Shown here piece by piece: positions 34,675 through 42,404 of a stretch of DNA of 42,404 nt (position 1 is the stretch's first letter; each line of letters opens with the position of its first letter). Location of the stretch: assembly GCA_902519075.1 (NCBI GenBank), contig CABYIO010000009.1:1-42404 (forward strand), given 5' to 3'. The notes under the pieces were generated by a model, which made no database searches, was not told where the DNA came from, and saw only the letters and a program-made list of their open reading frames with translations. Made by a program: the position numbers and the translations under genes. This DNA comes from an uncultured Bacteroidota bacterium. Lineage in GTDB: Bacteria > Bacteroidota > Bacteroidia > Flavobacteriales > Flavobacteriaceae.

Positions 34675-35613
34675 TTAAAGTGATGCTAAGTATCTTTCAG
34701 CATCTAATGCTGCCATACAACCTGTTCCGGCTGCAGTTATAGCTTGCCTATAAGTATGATCTGCTGCATCACCAGAAACAAAAACTCCTTCAACATTAGT
34801 TTTAGTTGAACCTAGTTCATTTACAATATAACCTGTTGAATCCATATTTAAAAAAGGCTTGAAAATATCAGTGTTAGGATTGTGCCCTATTGCAACAAAA
34901 AATCCAGTTGCCGGTATATCTTTTAACTCCTCGGTAATATTATTTTTGGTTAGTATCGATGTGACAACTTGACCATCACCCTTTACCTCCACTGTGGATG
35001 TGTTAAAAAGAATCTCGATATTTTCTGTTTTCTTTACCCTTTCTTGCATAATTTTTGAAGCTCGAAATTCATCTCTTCTTACAAGCATTGTTACCTTACT
35101 ACATAATTTTGAGAGATAATGAGCTTCCTCACATGCAGAATCACCACCACCAACAATTACTACTTCTTGGTTCTTATAAAAAAACCCATCACATACAGCA
35201 CAGGCTGATACACCGCCTCCAGACTCCAAGTATTTTTTTTCTGATTCCAAACCTAAATATTTTGCAGAGGCACCTGTGGAAATAATTACAGTTTTACACT
35301 CTAACTCATGCTCGTCATTAACCCACAATTTTAATTGATTGCTAAAATCAACCTTAGTTATCCAACCATTTCTTATATCAGTACCAAATCTTTCAGCTTG
35401 CTTTTGTAATTCAATCATCATGTCAGGGCCAGAAATTCCGTCCGGATAACCTGGAAAATTTTCAACATCAGTAGTTGTAGTCAACTGACCTCCTGGTTGT
35501 ATTCCTTGATACAAAACAGGATTCATATTTGCTCTAGCTGCATATATTGCAGCAGTATATCCAGCAGGACCTGATCCGATAATAAGACAATTTATTTTTT
35601 CACTCATCATCAT
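34675..35613 (-). CDS. trxB: Thioredoxin reductase
   Basis: 312 residues. FAD-binding IIGSGPAGYTAAIYAARANM at the N-terminus, redox-active CAVC in SACAVCDGFFYKNQ near 140, NADPH-binding VVIVGGGDSACEEAHYLSKLCSK and the C-terminal FAD-binding GVFVSGDAADHTYRQAITAAGTGCMAALDAERYL. Length is normal for bacterial low-molecular-weight TrxB, which transfers electrons from NADPH to thioredoxin in the cytoplasm. Three consecutive ATG codons open the frame; the third (MSEK) is equally plausible as start. Likely co-transcribed with the downstream PlsC-like gene. Confidence 0.97.
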   Translation of the reverse strand: MMMSEKINCLIIGSGPAGYTAAIYAARANMNPVLYQGIQPGGQLTTTTDVENFPGYPDGISGPDMMIELQKQAERFGTDIRNGWITKVDFSNQLKLWVNDEHELECKTVIISTGASAKYLGLESEKKYLESGGGVSACAVCDGFFYKNQEVVIVGGGDSACEEAHYLSKLCSKVTMLVRRDEFRASKIMQERVKKTENIEILFNTSTVEVKGDGQVVTSILTKNNITEELKDIPATGFFVAIGHNPNTDIFKPFLNMDSTGYIVNELGSTKTNVEGVFVSGDAADHTYRQAITAAGTGCMAALDAERYLASL

Positions 35614-35701
35614 TTTATTTGATTAACAAAAATATGTAATTATTGTTTATTTGAGGCATTCATTTTAGCATTTAATAACTAGTTTTTTGTAATTTCATTA
35701 T

Positions 35702-36778
35702 ATGAAGAAATTTCTTAAATTATTCATTGTTTTTTGTTTTCTAAATAATTTATATTCTAATGAGTTAAAATATGAATTAGTTGTTGATGAGCTTGAGGTC
35801 CCATGGGCATTTGTTTTTTTGCCTGATAATTCAATTTTAATAACTGAAAGAAAGGGTGAATTAATTCATTTTAAAAATGGTGTCAGAAATAAAATCAAAA
35901 ATCTTCCTGAAATCATCTCAAAAAATCAAGGAGGACTTTTAGATATTGAGCTGCACCCAAATTTCTCAGAAAATAAATGGATTTATATATCTTATTCCTC
36001 TTCTAATGACAAAAGCCCTGGAACAAATACAACTATTTTAAGATTCAAATTAAATGATGACTCAGCAGAAAATCAAGAGATTATATATAAAGCAACCCCG
36101 AATAGCAAAAGAACTTTACATTATGGAAGTAGAATAGTTTTTGATAAAGAAAATTATATTTTCTTCAGTATTGGTGATCGAGGCAATAGAGATCTTAATC
36201 CTCAAGATATTACAAGAGATGGTGGTAAAATTTACAGATTACATGATGATGGAAGAATACCTGTTGATAACCCCTTCGTAAATGAAAAAAATTCAAAAAA
36301 AGCAATATTCAGCTATGGACATAGGAATCCTCAAGGCATGTTCTATGATAAAAATGAGGATAAGATATGGATAAATGAACACGGTCCAAGAGGAGGCGAT
36401 GAAATAAATATAATTAAGTCTGGGAATAATTATGGATGGCCATTGGCTAGTTACGGAATAAATTATATTGGGACAAAATTTACAGATAAAACTTCTATTA
36501 GAGGAATGATTGATCCAATTCATTATTGGGTTCCTTCTATTGCACCTAGTGGAATGGTATATATTGATAATCCAAATTATCCAACATTGAATAAAAGTAT
36601 ATTAATCGGATCTTTAAAATTTCAATATCTTCATCAATGTGTAATTGAAAACGGGGAAATGATTAAGGAAAATAGATTATTGGATCAAATTGGAAGGGTT
36701 AGATCTATTGAATTAGATAGTGATAAAAACATATATGTTGGAGTTGAAAATTTAGGTATTATTAAAATAATTGAATAG
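35702..36778 (+). CDS. PQQ-dependent aldose sugar dehydrogenase-like protein (YliI/sGDH type)
   Basis: 358 residues. Signal peptide MKKFLKLFIVFCFLNNLYS followed by a beta-propeller of the soluble glucose dehydrogenase family. Landmarks are VPWAFVFLPDNSILITER, GGLLDIELHPNF, the RDGGKIYRLHDDGRIPVDNPF segment, FSYGHRNPQGMFYD (near 200), INEHGPRGGDEINIIKSGNNYGWP and HYWVPSIAPSGM. It is expected to be periplasmic and to oxidise aldoses with PQQ. Whether the organism makes PQQ is not visible here. The stop is 1 nt before the udk ATG, so the pair is probably in one operon. Confidence 0.9.
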   Translation: MKKFLKLFIVFCFLNNLYSNELKYELVVDELEVPWAFVFLPDNSILITERKGELIHFKNGVRNKIKNLPEIISKNQGGLLDIELHPNFSENKWIYISYSSSNDKSPGTNTTILRFKLNDDSAENQEIIYKATPNSKRTLHYGSRIVFDKENYIFFSIGDRGNRDLNPQDITRDGGKIYRLHDDGRIPVDNPFVNEKNSKKAIFSYGHRNPQGMFYDKNEDKIWINEHGPRGGDEINIIKSGNNYGWPLASYGINYIGTKFTDKTSIRGMIDPIHYWVPSIAPSGMVYIDNPNYPTLNKSILIGSLKFQYLHQCVIENGEMIKENRLLDQIGRVRSIELDSDKNIYVGVENLGIIKIIE

Positions 36779-36779
36779 C

Positions 36780-37382
36780 ATGTTCATTATCGGAATCACA
36801 GGTGGTACAGGGAGTGGTAAAACTACGATTATTAATAAAGTAAATAAATTGTTTAATCAATCAAATATTGGCTTATTATCTTCAGATTCATATTATAAAG
36901 ACAACAGCAATTTAAACTTTAGTGAGAGGGAAAAGTTAAATTATGATACACCTGATGCAATAGACTTTGATTTACTAAATAATCATATTAGACTTCTAAA
37001 AACTGGCCAAGATATTAATGTACCCCACTACTGTTTTAGCACACACCTTAGGCTTAATACCTCAACATTATTTAAGCCAAAAAAAATTTTAATAATTGAA
37101 GGTATTTTAATTCTTAGTAATAGAACTTTAAGAGATCAAATTGATTACAATGTTTTCCTTGATTGTTCTAGAGATACAAGGTTTAGAAGAAGACTCAAGA
37201 GAGATATAAATGAAAGAGGAAGAAATTATGAGGATGTTATTAAATTATTTGAAAATCGTCTGGATAAGATGCATCAAATTCACGTGAAACCAATGAAAAA
37301 AGAATGTGATTTAGTTTTGGAAACAGAAAATAATACTAACATTGGTCTTCTCATTGATGTTATAAAAAAGAATATGAAATGA
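36780..37382 (+). CDS. udk: Uridine kinase
   Basis: 200 residues from the ATG at 36780; the ORF track begins three codons earlier at a TTG inside the upstream gene. P-loop kinase that phosphorylates uridine and cytidine in pyrimidine salvage. Walker A GITGGTGSGKTTI (about 5-17), SSDSYYKD near 39, a YDTPDAIDFDLL segment and the lid/arginine region RFRRRLKRDINERGRNYEDV support the call. Length is slightly short but normal for Bacteroidota. It overlaps the downstream DivIC-like gene by 4 bp (ATGA). A CACGTG centred at 37283 in its 3' part resembles half of a parS site. Confidence 0.93.
   Translation: MFIIGITGGTGSGKTTIINKVNKLFNQSNIGLLSSDSYYKDNSNLNFSEREKLNYDTPDAIDFDLLNNHIRLLKTGQDINVPHYCFSTHLRLNTSTLFKPKKILIIEGILILSNRTLRDQIDYNVFLDCSRDTRFRRRLKRDINERGRNYEDVIKLFENRLDKMHQIHVKPMKKECDLVLETENNTNIGLLIDVIKKNMK
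37276..37291. other. Partial parS-like palindrome inside udk
   Basis: AAATTCACGTGAAACC aligns with the common bacterial parS consensus TGTTTCACGTGAAACA at 12 of 16 positions, including the central TTCACGTGAAAC. It is 3.7 kb before parA. It may be coincidental, since it encodes an ordinary I-H-V-K-P segment of uridine kinase. Confidence 0.25.
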
Positions 37383-37678
37383 AAAATAGACTTTTAAAAT
37401 TGATTAAGAGCACCTATGGTATCATTATAATTTTATTCATTATTTGGATGGTTTTTTTTGACAGTAATTCATTTATTATACATTATGAGTTAAATAATGA
37501 CATAAATGAATTGAATGATCAAAAATCTTATTATGAAAAGGAAATAGCGAAAGATAATATAGAATTACAATTGATACAATCAGACTCAGGTCTTGAAAAA
37601 TATGCCAGAGAAAAATTATTTATGAAAAAAGATAATGAAGAAATTTTTCTGATTGAATATGATACAATTTCTGATTAA
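37379..37678 (+). CDS. DivIC/FtsB-like septum formation initiator
   Basis: 99 residues. One N-terminal transmembrane segment (about 10-30), a coiled coil (ELNNDINELNDQKSYYEKEIAKDNIELQLI, about 38-68), then the GLEKYAREKLFMKKDNEEIFLIE motif typical of FtsB/DivIC. It is a bitopic division protein expected to act with FtsL and FtsQ at the septum. It overlaps udk by 4 bp and is followed with zero gap by mutA. The udk-divIC-mutA-mutB order is a compact co-directional unit. Confidence 0.85.
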   Translation: MKNRLLKLIKSTYGIIIILFIIWMVFFDSNSFIIHYELNNDINELNDQKSYYEKEIAKDNIELQLIQSDSGLEKYAREKLFMKKDNEEIFLIEYDTISD

Positions 37679-38806
37679 ATGAAAGAATCAAAAAATCTAG
37701 AAAAAGCATGGAGAGATAAAATAATTTTAGATCTTGGAGAGGATCGTTATAAAAAATTATTTTCTATAACCAATGAGGGCATCACTATTTCTCCTCATTA
37801 CTCCTACAACAGAAAGTCTTTAGTTAATCCAGAAACCTTATTCTTCCCTAACGAATGGAATATTATCAACGAGATAAAATGCAATAAAACTACTAACCTA
37901 AATGAAGAGATAAAGCGATTGTATGCAAACGAAATAAAAAATTTAATTATATGTAATTATGAAGATCAATTTATTGATAATTCTTTTTTATCTCAAGGAA
38001 ATATATATTTTAAATCGGAAAGACCTGTAAAATATAATTCTGAATTTAAACTATTAATTGAACCTAACTTGGACAGCAAAGCACCAATAGACTCATGTAA
38101 ATTTGATCAAGAAAAATTCAGATTAAATTTATCCTCAGAATATTTTAAAAACTCTGGAGCAAACATCGTTCAAGAAATCGCATTTACTTTATCAGCTGGG
38201 ATTGATTATGTTAATAAATTTGGAAAAGGTCTATTTAACAAAATATCATTCGAGTTAATTCAGGGTAATAATTATTTTTTTGAAATTGCTAAAATTCAAG
38301 CTTTTAGGATTTTGTGGAGTATTATTTCAAAGAAATATGGGAATCAAATAGATGATTGTATTATCACTGTAAAACCAACAACTAAAAATAAAACAACTAA
38401 AAATTATAATAATAATATAATCAGAACTACATCTGAGTGTATGTCAGGAATATTAGGTGGTTGTGATTTTATAAAATCTATTCCATATGACATAAAATTT
38501 AAAGATGAAAACGAGTTTTCTCAAAGAATTACTAATAATCAACTTTTAATTCTAAAAAATGAAACATCAATTGAATCTGTTAATAATGCAATAAGTGGTA
38601 GTTATTATATCACATATTTAATCGAAAAATTGGCTGAAAAATCTCTTGAGTTAATAAAGAAAATTGAAAATAATGGCGGATACTTTCATGATCAAAAAAA
38701 TCAAATGATTTTTCAAGAGATTTTGTTGAACAAAAAGAAAGAAAAAGAACAATATGAGTCAGGAGATAAAGTTTTAGTCGGACAAAATAAATTTATAAAT
38801 GATTAG
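37679..38806 (+). CDS. mutA: Methylmalonyl-CoA mutase small subunit, compact form
   Basis: 375 residues. Weak but clear resemblance to the mutase TIM-barrel domain of the large subunit: [40 protein letters not shown] and [23 protein letters not shown] align with blocks in MutB. There is no C-terminal B12-binding domain, and about 300 residues are missing compared with MutB; it is also shorter than the small subunits of roughly 450-640 residues I know of. Such subunits are non-catalytic partners in heterodimeric enzymes. The ATG directly follows the divIC stop and the end overlaps mutB by 8 bp. Confidence 0.85.
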   Translation: MKESKNLEKAWRDKIILDLGEDRYKKLFSITNEGITISPHYSYNRKSLVNPETLFFPNEWNIINEIKCNKTTNLNEEIKRLYANEIKNLIICNYEDQFIDNSFLSQGNIYFKSERPVKYNSEFKLLIEPNLDSKAPIDSCKFDQEKFRLNLSSEYFKNSGANIVQEIAFTLSAGIDYVNKFGKGLFNKISFELIQGNNYFFEIAKIQAFRILWSIISKKYGNQIDDCIITVKPTTKNKTTKNYNNNIIRTTSECMSGILGGCDFIKSIPYDIKFKDENEFSQRITNNQLLILKNETSIESVNNAISGSYYITYLIEKLAEKSLELIKKIENNGGYFHDQKNQMIFQEILLNKKKEKEQYESGDKVLVGQNKFIND

Positions 38807-40934
38807 AGAAGATCTAAATAAACTTGATTTAGCTGACTTTATACCCGTAAAAGGGGTTAATAATGAACAAAAAGAATTTGAGACTGATGAAAAAATCACT
38901 GTTAAGAATTATTATAACTTAAATGATTTGTCAAATCATAATCACATTCATTCAATTGCTGGCTTACCACCATTTGTTAGAGGACCATATTCATCCATGT
39001 ATACCAATAGGCCTTGGACTATCAGACAATATGCTGGCTTTTCAACTGCCAAAGAAAGTAATCAGTTTTATAGAGAAAATTTAAAGGCAGGTCAAAAAGG
39101 CCTTTCTGTTGCATTTGATTTACCGACACACAGGGGGTATGACTCTGACAATCATAGAGTCATTGGAGATATTGGTAAAGCTGGAGTTGCAATTGACACT
39201 GTTGAGGATATGAAAATTTTATTTGAAGGTATACCTCTTGACAAAATGAGTGTATCAATGACCATGAATGGGGCTGTCTTGCCAATTATGGCATTTTATA
39301 TTGTTGCAGCTGAAGAGCAAGGAGTGGATATTTCTAAACTTTCAGGCACAATACAAAATGATATTTTAAAGGAATATATGGTAAGAAATACTTTTATATA
39401 TCCCCCAGAAGAATCAATAAGAATTATAGCGGATATTTTTGAATTTACAAGTAAAAATATGCCAAAATTTAATAGCATAAGTATTTCCGGTTATCATATG
39501 CAAGAAGCTGGTGCAAGTGCTGATCTGGAACTTGCTTACACCTTAGCAAATGGGATTGAATATGTTAAAACAGGAATTAATGCTGGTCTTAAAGTTGATG
39601 AATTTGCCAACAGATTCTCGTTTTTTTGGGGAATCGGGATGAATCACTTTATGGAAATAGCTAAAATGAGAGCAGCTCGTTTTCTTTGGGCAAAATTAAT
39701 GAAGCAATTTAATCCTGAAAATGATAAATCATATTGTCTTCGCGCTCACTGCCAAACCAGTGGTTGGAGTTTGGCTGAACAGGAGCCATTTAATAATATT
39801 ACTAGAACAACAATCGAAGCATTATCAGCGGTTTTCGGGGGAACACAAAGCCTTCATACAAATTCATTAGATGAAGCTATTGGATTACCAACAAAATTTT
39901 CATCAAAAATTGCCAGAGATACTCAACTTATAATTCAAGAAGAAATTGATGTTTGTAATACAGTTGACCCATGGGGAGGAAGTTATTATGTTGAAAGTTT
40001 GACCCATCAACTTATAGAAAGAGCTATGATTCATATTAATGAAATCAATGATGCTGGAGGTATGACAAAAGCAATTGAAAAGGGAATACCAAAAATGAGG
40101 ATTGAACAGGCCGCAACAAGAAAACAGGCTAAAATTGATAATCAGAACTTTATAATTGTAGGGGTCAATAAATTTAAATTGAAGGAAGAGGAAATAATGA
40201 ATTTTCTAGAAATAGATAATCAAGAAGTAAAAAATAATCAGCTAAAGAAATTAAAAAAAGTAAAAAATACACGAAATGAAACTGAAGTAGTTGAAATATT
40301 GAATGAGCTAAGTTTAGCCGCAAAGGAAAAAAATAAAAATTTATTAGCTTTATCAATAAAAGCTGCCAAAGCTAGGGCTACACTAGGGGAAATAAGCACT
40401 GCTTTGGAAAAAGAATTTGGGCGTTATAAGTCTGAAATTAAAAGTTTTTCGGGTGTATATAAATCAAATATGAAGGATAATAGTTCTTATTTAAATGCAG
40501 TAAATCTTTCAGATAAATTTGCTGAGATTGATGGGCGAAGACCTAGAATTTTAATAGCAAAAATTGGACAAGATGGGCATGATAGAGGTGCAAAAGTTAT
40601 TGCAACTAGTTTCGCAGATATTGGATTTGATGTAGATATAGGGCCATTATTTCAAACTCCAGAGGAGGTTGCTAAACAAGCAGTTGAAAATGACGTACAT
40701 ATTATTGGGGTATCATCTCTTGCTGGTGGTCATAAAACCTTAGTTCCAAATCTGATAAAAGAATTAAAAAAGTATGATTGTGATGATAAAATGATTGTGG
40801 TTGGTGGTGTAATACCAAAAAAAGATTACGGCTTTTTATTTGATAAAGGAGTCAAATGTATTTTTGGTCCTGGTTCTAATATAGGTGAATCAGCTTGCGC
40901 TATACTTGAATCATTAATCAATAGCCACGGTTAA
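38799..40934 (+). CDS. mutB: Methylmalonyl-CoA mutase large (catalytic) subunit
   Basis: 711 residues. Adenosylcobalamin-dependent conversion of (R)-methylmalonyl-CoA and succinyl-CoA. The N-terminal barrel has [82 protein letters not shown] and [20 protein letters not shown]. The C-terminal B12 domain has the base-off motif IGQDGHDRG (about 590) with the His lower ligand, then [28 protein letters not shown]. Length is normal. It overlaps mutA by 8 bp. The epimerase and the MeaB chaperone are not in the window. Confidence 0.97.
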   Translation: MIREDLNKLDLADFIPVKGVNNEQKEFETDEKITVKNYYNLNDLSNHNHIHSIAGLPPFVRGPYSSMYTNRPWTIRQYAGFSTAKESNQFYRENLKAGQKGLSVAFDLPTHRGYDSDNHRVIGDIGKAGVAIDTVEDMKILFEGIPLDKMSVSMTMNGAVLPIMAFYIVAAEEQGVDISKLSGTIQNDILKEYMVRNTFIYPPEESIRIIADIFEFTSKNMPKFNSISISGYHMQEAGASADLELAYTLANGIEYVKTGINAGLKVDEFANRFSFFWGIGMNHFMEIAKMRAARFLWAKLMKQFNPENDKSYCLRAHCQTSGWSLAEQEPFNNITRTTIEALSAVFGGTQSLHTNSLDEAIGLPTKFSSKIARDTQLIIQEEIDVCNTVDPWGGSYYVESLTHQLIERAMIHINEINDAGGMTKAIEKGIPKMRIEQAATRKQAKIDNQNFIIVGVNKFKLKEEEIMNFLEIDNQEVKNNQLKKLKKVKNTRNETEVVEILNELSLAAKEKNKNLLALSIKAAKARATLGEISTALEKEFGRYKSEIKSFSGVYKSNMKDNSSYLNAVNLSDKFAEIDGRRPRILIAKIGQDGHDRGAKVIATSFADIGFDVDIGPLFQTPEEVAKQAVENDVHIIGVSSLAGGHKTLVPNLIKELKKYDCDDKMIVVGGVIPKKDYGFLFDKGVKCIFGPGSNIGESACAILESLINSHG

Positions 40935-41028
40935 CTTTACTGTTAACATTTTAAAATTTCTTTAACAAGAAATTGTTCTTATTACATTTTATTAATTGTA
41001 AATTTAAAATTCATTATTTTTTTAAAAA

Positions 41029-41799
41029 ATGAGCAAGACTATTGCTATTTCTAATCAAAAAGGTGGAGTTGGAAAAACAACAACTTCGGTCAATTTGTCG
41101 TCTGCACTTGCAGCATTAGAAAAAAAAGTCTTACTAATTGATTTTGATCCACAAGCAAATTCCAGCTCATCCATAGGAGTCGAGGTAAATATTGGAAGTA
41201 AAACAATATATAATTTATTGGAAAATGAGTGTTCTACTAATGATTGCATTTATAAAACTAAACTCGAATTCCTTGATGTAATTCCTGCCCACATTGATTT
41301 AGTAGGAATAGAGATTGAATCGGTTAACATGATTGAAAGGGAGTATTTATTAAAGAATGCGATCATGGAGGTGGCAACAAATTATGATTTTATAATTATT
41401 GACTGCCCTCCTTCTCTGGGGTTATTAACAATTAATGCATTGTCTGCATCTGATTCAGTTTTGATTCCAATACAATGTGAATATTTAGCACTTGAGGGTT
41501 TGGGTAAACTATTAAATACTATAAAAAGTATCCAAAAAATTCACAATGAAAACCTTTTAATAGAAGGACTTCTTTTGACAATGTATGATACTCGCTTAAA
41601 TCTTTCAAATCAGGTTAAAAAAGAAGTAAAAACCCATTTCAATGAAATGGTATTTAAAACAGTCATTCACAGAAATGTAAGACTAGGTGAGGCAACAAGT
41701 TATGGCAAAAGTATCATTGATTATGATGTTAGCAGCAAAGGAGCTGATAATTATTTAAATTTGGCAAAAGAACTTATTTCAAAAACTCACAATGGCTAA
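41029..41799 (+). CDS. parA: Chromosome partitioning ATPase ParA (Soj)
   Basis: 256 residues. A deviant Walker A P-loop (KGGVGKTTTSVNLSSALA, residues 10-27) gives the ParA/MinD class. DFDPQAN near 39, IDCPPSLGLLTINALSASDSVLIPIQCEY (about 125-153) and GLLLTMYDTRLNLSNQV (near 183) follow. It is a non-specific DNA-binding ATPase that drives origin segregation with ParB. Length is normal for chromosomal Soj. It overlaps parB by 8 bp, and the adjacent 94-bp intergenic region upstream contains no gene. Confidence 0.96.
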   Translation: MSKTIAISNQKGGVGKTTTSVNLSSALAALEKKVLLIDFDPQANSSSSIGVEVNIGSKTIYNLLENECSTNDCIYKTKLEFLDVIPAHIDLVGIEIESVNMIEREYLLKNAIMEVATNYDFIIIDCPPSLGLLTINALSASDSVLIPIQCEYLALEGLGKLLNTIKSIQKIHNENLLIEGLLLTMYDTRLNLSNQVKKEVKTHFNEMVFKTVIHRNVRLGEATSYGKSIIDYDVSSKGADNYLNLAKELISKTHNG

Positions 41800-42404
41800 A
41801 GCAACAAAGAAACAGGTTTTAGGTAGAGGTTTAACATCTATTTTGAAAGATTCAAAAAATAACCCTGGCTCAATTTCTAACATAAATACTAATTATAGTA
41901 CAGAAATTGATATTTCAAAAATTACCCTAAATCCATTTCAGCCAAGATCAGCTTTTGATAAAGAAAAACTAGAGGAATTGGTCATTTCAATTAAAAATAT
42001 TGGCCTAATTCAACCAATAACAATAAAAAAAATATCAAAAAATAAATTTCAATTAATTTCAGGAGAGAGAAGATTAAGAGCATTTAAAAAGTTAAGGATT
42101 GATAAAATACCATGCTACATAAGAAAGGCTGACGATCAACAATCCCTTGAAATGGCATTAGTTGAAAATATACACAGACAAGACTTAGATTCTATTGAAA
42201 TTGCTATTTCTTATAAAAGACTAATTGAAGAAATTAAACTTACACAGGAGGAATTGAGTGAAAAAATCGGAAAAAAAAGATCAACAATAACTAATTATTT
42301 GAGACTACTAAAACTCAATCCAATAATACAAAGCGGTATAAAGGATGGTTTCATCTCAATGGGACACGGAAGGGCAATGATAAATATTGATGATGAAAAA
42401 CTAC
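41792..42404 (+). CDS. parB: Chromosome partitioning protein ParB (Spo0J), 3'-truncated
   Basis: Not in the ORF track because it runs off the window. The ATG at 41792 opens about 204 codons: MAKATKKQVLGRGLTSILKD (ParA-interacting N-terminus), then the ParB nuclease-like/CTPase domain with NPFQPRSAF, GERRLRA (near 91) and ALVENIHRQDLDSIEIA. A helix-turn-helix follows (TQEELSEKIGKKRSTITNYLRLL), then GHGRAMI. The C-terminal dimerisation domain lies beyond the window. ParB is a CTP-dependent sliding clamp that loads at parS sites and stimulates ParA. Its start overlaps the parA stop. Confidence 0.93.
   Translation, partial: MAKATKKQVLGRGLTSILKDSKNNPGSISNINTNYSTEIDISKITLNPFQPRSAFDKEKLEELVISIKNIGLIQPITIKKISKNKFQLISGERRLRAFKKLRIDKIPCYIRKADDQQSLEMALVENIHRQDLDSIEIAISYKRLIEEIKLTQEELSEKIGKKRSTITNYLRLLKLNPIIQSGIKDGFISMGHGRAMINIDDEKL

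Noticed and set aside
35055-35285. 76-aa plus-strand ORF with His-rich translation
   Set aside because: It is the antisense of trxB around the CAVC and NADPH-binding motifs; composition reflects the opposite strand.
40930-40947. GTTAAC-TTTACT-GTTAAC hairpin at the mutB stop
   Set aside because: A six-bp weak stem with only ATTTTAAAATTT after it; could be a weak terminator but I cannot separate it from AT-rich background.
1-42404. CRISPR array, insertion sequence, prophage or toxin-antitoxin pair
   Set aside because: I saw no spaced direct repeats, no transposase or integrase motifs and no small toxin-antitoxin gene pair; gene content is core housekeeping throughout.

Overview
The window looks like ordinary core chromosome from a low-GC member of the Bacteroidota, most likely a marine or otherwise streamlined Flavobacteriia lineage. 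The evidence is strong AT bias, Bacteroidota-type promoters (-7 TAnnTTTG, sometimes with TTTG/TTG about 19 bp upstream), a secreted peptidase with a type IX secretion (T9SS) C-terminal sorting tail, the DUF4199, DUF6580 and START-like families, a 950-residue CarB, and very tight gene packing. I see no insertion sequence, prophage, CRISPR array, integrase or obvious island, and no intergenic gap over 300 bp.

Layout. 1-0.8 kb: the end of yqgE and a convergent START-like gene. 0.9-6.1 kb: tRNA-Met(CAU), then on the minus strand hisS, the rpsF-rpsR-rplI operon and priA. 6.2-8.0 kb: rlmH-rdgB and a secreted carboxypeptidase-regulatory-like protein. 8.1-12.2 kb: a DUF975 membrane protein, then purB, an S41 lipoprotein peptidase and a DUF6580 membrane protein. 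12.2-16.5 kb (minus): rmuC, carB and rpmH; rpmH is absent from the ORF track and was recovered by reading the sequence. 16.6-19.6 kb: a TPR membrane protein, an alpha/beta hydrolase, a small GNAT-like protein and mtaB. 19.6-22.0 kb: an orphan peptide-binding lipoprotein, a GNA1-like acetyltransferase and rpmE (type B). 22.1-27.2 kb: a co-directional DUF4199, GT2 glycosyltransferase, phosphosugar mutase and MsbA-type ABC exporter unit. 27.3-33.4 kb: purL and a T9SS-exported M14 carboxypeptidase. 33.4-35.6 kb: a MarR regulator facing a trxB and PlsC-like pair. 35.7-40.9 kb: a PQQ-type sugar dehydrogenase, uridine kinase, a DivIC/FtsB-like protein and both methylmalonyl-CoA mutase subunits. 41.0-42.4 kb: parA and the start of parB.

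Most genes are housekeeping: translation (hisS, rpsF, rpsR, rplI, rpmH, rpmE, rlmH, mtaB), replication and segregation (priA, parA, parB), purines (purB, purL, rdgB), pyrimidines and arginine (carB, udk), envelope (GT2, mutase, ABC exporter, PlsC-like) and propionate/methylmalonyl metabolism (mutA, mutB).

I did not find a dramatic new system. The most notable signals are small-scale. All three clear intrinsic terminators follow ribosomal-protein genes and sit only 33-46 bp upstream of the next same-strand start codon (hisS, carB, the GNA1-like gene), suggesting terminator read-through coupling. Four convergent gene pairs share a single TTAA/CTAA stop tetranucleotide with no terminator between them. 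Other points are an acetyltransferase resembling eukaryotic GNA1, a CarB without its allosteric domain, acyltransferase and GNAT proteins with altered catalytic or cofactor motifs, a perfect 12-bp palindrome before marR, and a partial parS-like site inside udk.
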